DNA of 64,000 bases, from NCBI RefSeq assembly GCF_010183535.1, contig NC_071333.1, positions 10,290,587 to 10,354,586 on the forward strand, in the 5' to 3' direction. The position numbers and the translations under genes were made by a program. The notes below the pieces were generated by a model that did no database searches, was not told the origin of the DNA, and saw nothing but the letters and a program-made list of their open reading frames with translations. This document shows positions 1-10,213 of the stretch, one piece after another. This DNA comes from Caenorhabditis remanei (taxonomy: Eukaryota; Nematoda; Chromadorea; Rhabditida; Rhabditidae). Within the stretch, counting starts at the first letter, position 1. The number at the start of each line of letters is the position of its first letter.

Positions 1-810
1 ATATCGAAGAATTCTTTCCCATGATTCAAAAACAGTTCCACGTGACAACACGGTTTGCAGCAATTCTCGTCCCTCTTCTCCTCACTCATACCTTGCATAA
101 ATACGTTGGAGTCTCTCGTTCTCATGCTTCTTTTCCGAAAGTTCCTTATGAAATGATCCCACCACCCGTTCAAATTTTCTCAATAATGCTGGAACTCCTG
201 ATGACTGCAGTTGCTCGTACAAGACCAACACTTCTTCTTGGCTGGAAAAAATGAAAAATCTTTTCTGGACACGTGACGTTTGCTCACCATGGAACACTGA
301 AGTCTATATTAATATTGCTATCCGATTCAGAATGGTAGTGCTCCTCATCGAAAACACGGATCGCTGGTCGAGAGGAAGTAGAGTCACTCTCGCTGTCAAA
401 TACTAACTCATCACGACGAAACATTGGTGGATCATCGATGGCAACAGATGCACGGCGTTGCATTCCATTCAATCCTGAACAACGGATGTTGATCCATGTA
501 AATAATTACTATTACCTCTACTCTCCCCTTGTTGTACAGTGTCTTGGAATCCTTGAAGGAATTCTTTTTTTTCAATCCGACCTGATCCATCTTGATCCAA
601 CTCTTTAAAGATGAAACGAAGATCCTGGAAAATAGATTTATTATTATATTTTCTTATTTATTCCTGAAAAAAGTTGAAAACCAGTGAAAAAAAGCAACTT
701 ACAGTGTCATCAAGTTGCGGACAGACTTTTTTCAGATCTTCCATTGTTAAGAACCCCTTGGATTCAGAGTCGCAGAGAGAAAACAAATTTTCCACGTCGG
801 GGTTCGCCAT
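1..810 (-). CDS. rsef-1: RASEF-like EF-hand/coiled-coil (Rab45) protein, 5' exons only
   Basis: Four exons are visible: 703-810, 516-624, 288-474 and 92-241, joined in frame; the rest lies beyond the window start. The N-terminus holds two EF-hands: a degenerate loop near residues 14-25 and a canonical one (D-x-D-x-S-G-x-I-x-x-x-E) near 46-57. An acidic/serine-rich linker follows, then a helical, coiled-coil-like segment rich in Glu, Lys and Gln. Family members (RASEF/Rab45) carry EF-hands, a coiled coil and a C-terminal Rab GTPase that acts in membrane traffic; the GTPase part is not in view. The ATG at 808-810 is chosen because it directly precedes the first EF-hand. The link to rsef-1 rests on this order of domains and on the ceh-30/ceh-31 neighbourhood. 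A Rab11-FIP-like protein is the main alternative. Confidence 0.75.
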
Positions 811-3800
811 GATTCGTGGTCTCTGCAATACAGCGAGAGCGGGTGCGAATGATATGCGAGGGCGAAAAACGGAGAAAAACGGCCACGGTGGAACTATAAA
901 AAACAACAGTGTATTGTATCGATCGATGATTTTGGGAAAGCTACCCGTATGACTATCATGGGAGCGCGGACGGGGGCGAGCGAAGAAGCAATGGTTTGTG
1001 TTTTATGAAGGAGAAATAAAAAATCGCTCTGGGAAAAAACGAAAAAAGAAAATAGATTGTTCAAAAAGGAAATGTATTATATCTGCAGCCTTTCATTCAA
1101 AATTCTCGTATGATCCGATCAGATTTTGAAAGAGAAACATACAAAACGATTCGTTTTTTGTTTATTGTGTACACAATACACTTTCACGTGTACACGAACA
1201 GTGGAGAAGCGTGGTGAGATTTTTTATGGTTAAGAAATTTCTGAATCTCTCTCGCATAAAATTTTCCCAAATAAATGGAGAATGAGCGAAATAGCATTTA
1301 TGTAGAATTCCATAAAAAAGGAAAACATAATAAAAATAGAATAGCTTTTGGCTTTGATGGAAAATGCCAAGTGTATATGTTGGAAATAGAGGAAAGGATG
1401 AATCCAGAAGATGAGTGTTCAATGAAAAGATGAAGAGTAGCTATAGTGAGTATACCGAAATTCAATCAGAAATATCAAAATTCAAAAGGTCGCGATGAAT
1501 GATAGCCATAAAAATATTTAGAACCACTGTTGTCTAGAATTCAGAAGTATTTGTAAACATTTACTGTACTATTTGGACGTAAAATTGAGTTGAATTATCA
1601 ATCGAACTGTTCTGAAACTCAATTACTAATTCTTAGATTTTCACATTTATGTTTAAGTTTTTTCCTTTATTTCATAGTTGATAAAAAACTTCTCATAAAA
1701 TTTTGTTTCGGAATTTCCACGGAATTTCTGAATTTTTTAATGTATTAAACATTCAATTCTCCACTCGGTTAATTCTTCACTAATAACCAGAATAATACCA
1801 CATTTTTTTATTATTTTGAAATAATGAAAATTGTATAATGCCGGGACCGTTTCTGTGCCCCTTTCATCTGACTCAACTCAAAATTAAACCCCGTCAAGTG
1901 GTGTCAATAGAATAGACAATGAGTGGTACAGTAATGAATTGCGGTAAAAAAGAATTGGACGAAAAATTACATAGTTTTTGAGGGAATAGTTTGAGAACAA
2001 AGGTTTCATGTTCGATCTGCATCGCGGCGGCAACCTCCGTCTCTTTCGATATTGTGTGTATAATGTATGTGTACAGTTTAATCAGCTGGATAGATTGGGA
2101 GGAAAAGAATGAGCTGGGAACTATGGTGTGCTGTTTTCACTTGATATTTCATAATATCCGATTGAAAAACATAAAAAGACAGAAGTTAAATACATGATTA
2201 GGAAATTGAAACGTGGGAACTGTTTCTGCTCGGATCATTATCTTTTTACCGGGTGATATTTTTTAAATAAGATGTCAATCCGTTAATACTTCCGGCATCC
2301 AACTCCTTTTGTGACGTTTAACCTGTGTTGATCGGTAAGAATCCATAGAGTGCTATAAGTCAACATGTCACATAAAAGGGATGTGCACATCAATTGAAAG
2401 CCACTGTCGGCTCGTTTTGATATCCACCGCTTCACCCAATTGAAGGAGTCGTTTACCTGTGTCAATTGCTATTGTTTCAAAAAGGAAGCGTTAGTGTTGC
2501 GCAACACATTCAACCAACACAGAAACACAATAGAACATCCGCATGTGCCGCTCACGTTGGTGACACCTCACCTGAGGGTCCTCTCATAATTTAATTTATT
2601 TATAAGAGAGAACGATAATGAGGAGCTATTCAACGGATATGATGTAATATAACCAAGGTTATTATAGGACACTGAAGGGCGGCATCTTATGTAAGCTCTT
2701 TAATATTGTTGTATACCCGGCTTTCTCATATAGCATAGCCTGTTTCTTTTCTTTAGATTTTTTGGCATGTACATATATATTCACAATTAGAAGATGACAA
2801 TTATCCCTAATGCATTTCCATTTTTCATCTCTCTTCCTACAATTTGTAACTGTATCGTTTTCAAGTCTTCCAATTTCCACCCATCTCCACTTTTTTCTCG
2901 CGCAAATATTTCACGCTACGTTGGCTTGGAAGTGTCTTCCCTTTTTGCACCTTATAAACATAGAAGGACGGAACGATTCACTTGTTCGGCACCAGAAGAA
3001 AATTAGAATGATTTATGGGAACTATCAAATACTGAGAAATAAGATGACTTTGAAACATGTATATGTACATAGCTGGACGAAAATTAGCTGAACGTCCTTC
3101 CATGCCAATTGGAATCGCATGAAGTGAGAAAAAAACCATTTTATTTGTTTTGTAATTGACGGTTAGTATGCAAAATTAATCGGCACTTCACTGCGGATTT
3201 CTCTTCGAAATATAAAAATCGGGGATGTTAATTACATGGGGGATTGTCAACCGAATATGGTCGTTTTTGTAGTTTCAAATTATTGGACTCACAAGCGAAA
3301 AGTCATTGGTTCAAGGGCGAAAAACCCATGTATAATGGTAATATTTATTAGATTTTTAGAACTCAAACAGTGGTTGGATATAGAACCGAAAACACCACAC
3401 GGTATCTTTCAATATACATTCTGCCAATAGCCCATATTCATATGTCCCACAGATTTCATTTTGTCATAAATTCATGAATCATCTTTTCCCATTGGACTAC
3501 CGTTTGTCCGGTTACTCCAATTAGCCATGTGCAGCTATTCCAAACCATCCCTTCCTCTCCATTTCCATCATTTTCCCTCATCATCTCAGATGTGCAAATG
3601 AAAGGTCAAGTTATAAATTTCGTGTTATTAAATACAAATAATTGACTCAGCGTCGATGGATCTCGAAAATCGAATGTAATTGTCATGACCATGTTCAGAA
3701 GGGGCGGTAGTAGCTGCATCATACCCTCCCAATGTCAATGCACCCTCTTCTCTCACCCAAATTGCCAACCCGTTGCCCCGCCCACTCTCGCACATTTAAC

Positions 3801-3937
3801 TTGTCTTATAGTCAACCTCCCCTCGACCCGACAATAACCAATCATCGTTTCCTCCTTCAACACTTGCTTTCTCAACCACACCGTGCTAAATACTCATTTA
3901 ACAGTTTTCTACAGTAATCCTGAACGCTGTTCTCAAA
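811..3937. other. intergenic, divergent promoters of rsef-1 and ceh-30
   Basis: No coding exon is supported here; the open frames are short and lack paired splice sites. The region must hold the divergent promoters of rsef-1 and the homeobox gene to its right. Two adjacent palindromes centred on GTGTACAC lie at 1163-1196, and a CACCTGAGG box lies near 2570. Confidence 0.6.
1163..1196. promoter_or_regulatory. pair of GTGTACAC-centred palindromes
   Basis: 1163-1178 is a perfect 16-bp palindrome (TATTGTGT/ACACAATA). 1187-1196 is a perfect 10-bp palindrome (CGTGTACACG) that overlaps a CACGTG E-box. Their centres are 21 bp apart, about two helical turns. A factor-binding role is inferred only. 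Confidence 0.35.
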
Positions 3938-5586
3938 ATGTCACTGCTCGATCCTCGACAATTTCTATTACCTACCTTCTATCTGGATCCTACTACTCAA
4001 GCTTTCTTAGCTCAAGCATCTGCAAACCATAAACTTGGATCTTCATCTTCTTTCCGAATTTCGGATATTCTGGAGCCATCTCCAAATAATTCGACTTATT
4101 CCAATGATCTCGGTAAGTGAAGTTCAACGCAACCAATACTCTCAGTTCATTTTCACTTCATTCAAAACGTCAGCCATTAAAAGTTTTGTGTTTGGCGCGT
4201 AACCCATCAAAAATTTACTCAACCATGCTCTCGATTTTCTCTACTCAATGGTTGGTGGTGGTCGAAAATGATAGTGTTTAGTGTCTATAGTGTATGTCTA
4301 GTGTTGAGAGAGGATTAACGCTTAAATGAACATGTGAATACAGTACCGGGGTCAATCCATTGTTTATGTCTTTTGTGCATTAATAACTATTAACTTTCAG
4401 ACCCATCCCCACAATCCGTGAAATCCGAGTTGTCCGTCTCTCCAAGAGCAAGCAGTCCTGGAACCGATAGGATGGGAAGTCCAATGAGCAATTCCAAGAA
4501 ATCTCGGAAAGCAAGAACAATCTTCACCGATAAGCAACTTCAAGAGCTGGAGAACACTTTCGAGAAGCAGAAGTATCTCTCAGTTCAAGACAGAATGGAT
4601 TTGGCTCATCGAATGGGGCTAACTGACACACAAGTAAAGACGTGGTACCAAAACCGAAGGTTAGTAGTAGAATTCTCGGATATCCGGCGTATTTTGATGC
4701 CGGTTAATTATAATAGATGGTCTATTCTCAACATACATATGTACATTCTCAAATTAATAACAAGCATTGCCGCCAAATTTACTGAGCCCACCCTTGTAGA
4801 TTACCCTCCTCACCACGCTCACATTTCCTAATTATTGTTCAAGGCGGCGGTGTTCAATGTGAATATTTGATGTGATGACTTGTCATGAGAGCATCATTTC
4901 TGGAGTCATCATCAAAATTTCACCAGCTTTTAGTATCGGTTTCATTGGTGAGAAAGAATGAAGATTGTCTTTTGAAATGAATTCATGCATTCACAATCTG
5001 GAAAACCTTTCAAAACGCCCCCTATTGTTGTTCAGTTATCGTCTAGGGTGGTCTCTTGCTCTTTTCATAATAACGAGGGGCTCACTAAGAGGTAGATCAC
5101 CTGCCTTTCTTCAGAAGGTGGTCCTCATTCTTTTTGAATTAATCCGAAATATAGTCAAGTGGTGGTTAATACATCTAGTTACGACACAAAAACATCATTA
5201 TTGCAATAACGGCCACTCAAAAATTAAGGTGTGAGAAGTGAAGACGTCCGGTCTAGTGGAACAAATTATTGCATCGCAAACATATTATATTACGAGTTTT
5301 TTTCAGAACAAAATGGAAGCGACAGGCAACTAGCGGAATGGATCTTCTATCGGAACCAGGAAACCTCTCCGCCGTTCAAAATTTGATCAGAAGTAGTCCA
5401 TATTGGGCGAATTACATTACTGCTCTTCCCACAGGTGTACAAATGCCAATGATGGGTCTTCCAATTCAAATGATTGTACCACCCGCCCAAACTTTCCAAC
5501 CTTCTTCTTTATCATCATCGAACTCTCCGTCTACTCACAAATCTAGTGAATCCCCCCAACTTGACGTGTCGAGTCATTCAGAATAA
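3938..5586 (+). CDS. ceh-30: BarH-class homeodomain transcription factor
   Basis: Three exons (3938-4112, 4401-4659, 5307-5586) give 237 aa, the length I recall for C. elegans CEH-30. The N-terminus carries an FIL/eh1-like repressor motif (FRISDILEP, near residues 45-53). The homeodomain spans the exon 2/3 junction: it starts at [10 protein letters not shown], and recognition-helix residues [14 protein letters not shown] are split by intron 2, a typical Bar position. In C. elegans CEH-30 is a nuclear repressor that protects male CEM neurons from programmed death by countering egl-1, and is controlled by TRA-1 and UNC-86 through an intron. The facing gene at 8764-10213 is its paralogue. The assignment to ceh-30 rather than ceh-31 rests on length and on the TRA-1-like site in intron 2 (5036-5053). 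Confidence 0.88.
5036..5053 (+). promoter_or_regulatory. candidate TRA-1 (GLI-family) site in ceh-30 intron 2
   Basis: The site reads TTATC, four bases, then AGGGTGGTC. The TRA-1 consensus is TTTTC, four bases, TGGGTGGTC. Twelve of 14 defined positions match with exact spacing. A TTTTCATAAT stretch about 10 bases downstream (near 5062-5071) could be a POU site. TRA-1 repression of ceh-30 in hermaphrodites through an intronic site is established in C. elegans; function here is inferred. Confidence 0.6.
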
Positions 5587-6387
5587 CTTTATAATTTTAT
5601 AGTATCTTAGTGTATCACTTTAAAAAAAAATCTTAACCTTTGATCTCAATGGGTCAGAAAAGGAGAAAAGTATAACTTTTTTCACTTTCTCAACACAAAC
5701 TTCCCTTATTCTGTGCACCTGTATTGCTTTCTTGCTTTATTAGTTATGTGATGTCATTTCCACGTCATTAATATTATTATTATTGTCTTCTACGTAATAC
5801 ACATTTCGAAATCTGATAAGCGAACATAGCATTCAAACATACAATGGACAGCAGAAGTGCCAGAAGCACCAGGTGCGCGTGGCGCAACCGTTCTGATTTT
5901 TATCGTGATTGAAAAGAGGGGAGACAGAATACCTGACAAGAAGCGGATGGCGTCGTTAACACCTCACCTGTTCCGATCCTGCCAGACGGTTCCAACCAGT
6001 TAGTTTGACCTTTCTGTGAAAATGAATCAGATGGTGTGAAAGATAAGCGTCGAACGTTTATTTGGAGGAGAACTAACAGGTGAGTTGGGCGTTTAGCTGA
6101 CTAATTATTCGGGAAAGATGACACAAGACGATAGGGATTTGTTAGCATGTAAGCCTGAAAAAAGTTGGTAGAATACATGGCGGAAGCTTTCAAATAATTA
6201 AATGCTGATTTAAAATTTCCATCCCTACGATAACTGTTGAAAATTGTTATTCTCTGTCCAGAAAGTTTTCTCCAAATGAACAACATGACTCCCAGAATCA
6301 AATTTTTTGCTGTTTACAGTACATTGTTCCCAATGTGCTTTCCAAAGTGTCGTTCATTAGGAAGATTAGGATAATTGGTAATTGGTA

Positions 6388-6464
6388 GTGTGTTAGCCTA
6401 GTGGTATGTTTGTGTAAGCACGCAAGAAGTGTGCATTCTTCCGGTTCAGTGACAACTAACACGC
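6388..6464 (+). repeat. tRNA-like 77-nt foldback, probably a degenerate tRNA relic
   Basis: Nine-base arms (6388-6396 and 6456-6464, one G-T pair) close a 77-nt unit. Inside are TAGCCTAGTGG, which fits an RNA polymerase III A box, and a central hairpin with a seven-base loop (about 6418-6434). GGTTCAGTGAC (6442-6452) is only a partial B box. The D-arm and T-arm do not fold properly, so a working tRNA is unlikely. Confidence 0.25.
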
Positions 6465-8122
6465 CTAATTCCATGTAACACGCTCCTCTTCTATTATGCT
6501 TCCCCTTTTCTTGTTTCTTCCAAAAGCAGTAGTAGCTCATTTAGTGAAATCTCGAGAAAACTCATTTCTCACACCCATCTTCATCGTTTCCCGCCTTCAG
6601 ACGAAGACGACAAATTGGTCATATACATACATTGCAACCCACTTGACATCTAATTCGAGAATAGAAGAAAGGGGTGAAAAAGAGAGACGAGTACGGTAAT
6701 CGTCTACCGCCAATAAATAGGATTTTGAAGGAACGGTGTCATTAAGGCAATTGGACAGCGAGAACGGTGACTGGAGTTGAATACATACATCCGCAAAACA
6801 CGGTTTAGAACCTAACCTTAATACAGAGAATTACTGTCGAATCCGGTGATGGAAATGGGATCGTGGAGAGAGAGGGGTCATAAAAAATATGCGGAGGATA
6901 GGGATGTGTTCCCTCATAATTAGTTTAATATTTACTGCATTGGGATAGAGTGAATGATAATCTGTTGATTGTTTTACAATCCCCCGTATTCATTTTCCAA
7001 TTGGATATTGTTCTTGAACATCGGCCTAGGAGACCATCATGTTCTGTGCAACGGTCCGTGATGTGATCTCCACTTGATTCGGGGGTCCCATAATGTATCA
7101 TTGACTGCTGCTCTCTCAATAAAAAGATTACAAGGGAATTAGCCACAGACTGGTGTCGTTTGATTCAATTTACACGAAGGCACACAAATACACGTATACA
7201 CCTGTCGTCTCTTTTGTCCAATGAGCTCCCGGATGAATGACAAATCAGATGATGCTAATTTAGGGAGAGAGAATAAAGGAGGCAAAAGTTGGTATGTGTA
7301 GTGGGAGTGATGCTAAAGATTGACAAACAATACGAGAGCATGTTGAGCTCACACAAATAATTGCTCCGAAGAGTGGTTACAAAATTTTTAAGCATACTCG
7401 ACAGTGTGATTGGTGAGAAGGCGCCAAGGTTACATGGATTCATAAATGTTTCGTTTCAGAGTTTGATGTCCCTTTTTATTAGCTCTCAGACTTTTAGGAT
7501 GACTTATTTTCTCATCAATTATTCTAATATCACAATTCACACTCATTCATATGTGAGCATTTTTCAAAAACTGGAGCAATTGTAAGACCCTGGCGTGCCC
7601 ACACTTTCAAAAACGAATTTTAATTTCATAGCATCTTTTCTTTGTCCTCTGAAGACACCGTATCCCTCTCTTGGAATAAGTTATTCAGAAGAAAGACGTA
7701 GGGTAAAGTTCTCGGAACAAGTTGTGGTATTTATGGGAGGAAATTGGAAACTAATTAGGACAGAAATGAGTAGTTTCAGATGAATAGTTGATTTTATGAC
7801 ATTGCTAACTCATTGCCTTTCATCTTATAGTTTATATCTTTTTGCCATGAACTTTTTTCATTTTGTCTGCTATAATACGGTAGATGAATGTAGAAGTTTA
7901 CGAGTTCATGTCAAGTGATGAATGAGTTGAGTTACCACAGTTTTGAACAAAATGTTTGACATTCATTCGAATGCGAAGACCAGTTCAATAAATCATTCTC
8001 GCAACGACCCTCTCAAAATGACATGATTGAACAATAATTTGTTAACAAGTCGACTCAATTGCAATAATACACGGCGATATTTTCCTCCATCTTCTCCTCC
8101 GTCAATTGTCATCTTTTCTAAA

Positions 8123-8193
8123 CAATTGAAAAAAAGAAGGTTGGTTTGACAAACTGTACTGGCCCAGTCTAACCTCCTTCTTTTCTCAAATTG
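8123..8193. repeat. imperfect long hairpin (microRNA-like foldback)
   Basis: The left arm 8123-8150 pairs with the right arm 8167-8193 over about 23 positions with small bulges, leaving a loop of about 16 nt. Arm length and loop size fit a pre-miRNA. No known microRNA seed was recognised. Confidence 0.3.
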
Positions 8194-8763
8194 GGTGGCA
8201 TCATTGTCGTTGTTCGAAAAGGTGTCGGTATAATTGACGAATTATTAGAAGCGAAGACGGTCTGCGACAGTAAAGGTGTTACGGACAATCTACTCAACTA
8301 TGAAAAATTGGAGACCCCCTTAGAGTGTTTGGATTCAACGAGAGGTAGTAGAAAAAGGAAATGAAGACTTTTTGCTTCTCAAAATTGTCGATTAATGGGA
8401 GGCTAATTGACGCGCTTGGTGAGAAAAGGAATCGCTACCGTAATTCAGAATGCTTTGCAATGTTCTGTTACTTGACTTGGGTAATCGAAAACACTCAACG
8501 GAATATATGACTGTATTGCATTTTATTTCATAATAACCAAATAATTCTGAAGACAAATTAGATATTGAAGATTTGAGAAAAAAACGGAACAGATGGAAAA
8601 TTTTGGAGAGAGAAGAGATCGAACATGGAAATTGGAAAATGACAATTGAGTGTTGGCATTGAATTTTATGAACAGTTACAATGGAATTATAGCATGAAAA
8701 AGACAACCGGATGTGTGAAAAACGGTAGACCAAGCAGGAAAATATCAGAAGAGAAAATTGAAA

Positions 8764-10213
8764 CTATTCGTTTTCATTCACTTCGTCCTTATCATTTTTA
8801 CAATCTGATGATTTCTGAACGGAATCCGGAGACAATGATGGAGAATCTTTAGGGGAGTTCATATCATCTTTCATATTCTGTGCGGCTAGAAATTGAAGCA
8901 ATGAGATTTGAGAATTACTATTAGAAACCATTGAGCTGGGAACGACTAGTGGATTGAACATCGGACGGTTGGCTCCACCAAACATTGCAGTGTTCTGAGA
9001 CAGGTAGTTAGCCCAATAGGGATTTGTTCTGAGAAGTTGCTGAACTGCAGCCATGTTTCCAGCGTCATGAAGAAGATCCATTCCAACTGAAGCTTGCCTC
9101 TTCCATTTGGTTCTGAAAGTTAGAAAAGGTTTTCTTCATTCAATCATCATACTATTTTGCGCCTCCCGTATAGCTCCAATCTCGAAAATTGGATAATGAC
9201 AGTGGATGTGTGGAGTCTCGGGGGTGGATGAGTGGAAAGAGGGGCGCGGAAAAAAGATGACACTACTAAATGAAATTGGTGGGCGCACGCGAAGAAATTG
9301 AGGAGGAGTGAGAGCTTTGATTAAGATAAATTTCGATGGGCGCTTCCCGCTAATGCACTACAATTAACACAAAGTGGCGTGTTTAGACTCAATTCTTGCC
9401 GAGTGCGCGAAAAGCTCCCCGAGCATTGTTTTCAGGATAAGAAATGGACAGAGTGGAAGTGAAGTAAGTTTTTCAAGGAATCTTAGACCAACCTCCGGTT
9501 TTGATACCATGTCTTGACTTGGGTATCAGTCAGACCCATACGATGAGCAAGTTCCATTCGATCTTGTACAGACAGATACTTCTGCTTCTCAAATGTGTTT
9601 TCCAATTCTTGAAGTTGCTTGTCGGTAAAGATAGTTCTTGCCTTCCGAGCCTTTTTTGACCCTACACAGGTCGGACTCTCGTTGACCGATCTTTCGGTGT
9701 TCGGACTGCCGATTCGTGGGGATGATGGTGATTCCGAAGAGTTGTTTGATGTAGGAGATGGATCTTTAATGAAAGAATAATAAAGAAAACAATTTGTAGA
9801 GGTAAAGGTGAACAAAGAGAGTAATTGGTTGACCTATTACTATTACTATTACAGATTACCGTCTACGCATCCAGTGGAGCGTTAATCCGTTAAATATCAT
9901 TTTTCAGGCTAGTTGTACATTCAACATTCTCATAGATGTGTATGTAGATTAAAATGTTAGAGATGGTTGAACGGACATACAATAACTTTTGGAAAATGGT
10001 GGCAAAAAGTGGAAAAATGAGTGAGTATTTACCTGGTTCGTTGGTTGAATGAGACGATGGATCGAGTAGGTCAGAAATACGGAATGAGTTAGCAAGGTTT
10101 ATCTTCCCACCACCTGAGGAGTTTTGAGCAGACACTTGAGCAAGTAATGCTTGAGTTGTGGGATCCAGGTAAAATGCAGGAATAAGGAATTGGCGGGGAT
10201 CCAGAAGAGACAT
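8764..10213 (-). CDS. ceh-31: BarH-class homeodomain transcription factor, paralogue of ceh-30
   Basis: Three exons (10033-10213, 9493-9763, 8764-9112) give 266 aa. Start, both intron positions and the ends of the protein match the ceh-30 gene: the N-terminal [10 protein letters not shown], an FIL/eh1-like FRISDLLDP, a homeodomain split at the same codon, and a C-terminal block MDLL..GNxAxVQxLxRxxPYWANY. It differs by a glycine-rich insert before the FIL motif and a longer tail ending in acidic/Asn-rich sequence. The upstream codon TTG in the same frame is not used as start because the paralogue begins at MSLL. The two genes are convergent inverted duplicates. CEH-31 is presumed to be a nuclear DNA-binding repressor; its role is less well known than that of ceh-30. 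Confidence 0.87.

Larger units (their letters stand above)
5587..8763. other. non-coding DNA between convergent ceh-30 and ceh-31
   Basis: No exon is supported. The stretch holds three CAGGTG/CACCTG boxes (5870-5875, 5965-5970, 6077-6082), a 77-nt tRNA-like foldback (6388-6464) and an imperfect long hairpin (8123-8193). The size is large for two convergent 3' ends in a compact genome, so it may hold shared enhancers or small RNAs. Confidence 0.5.
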
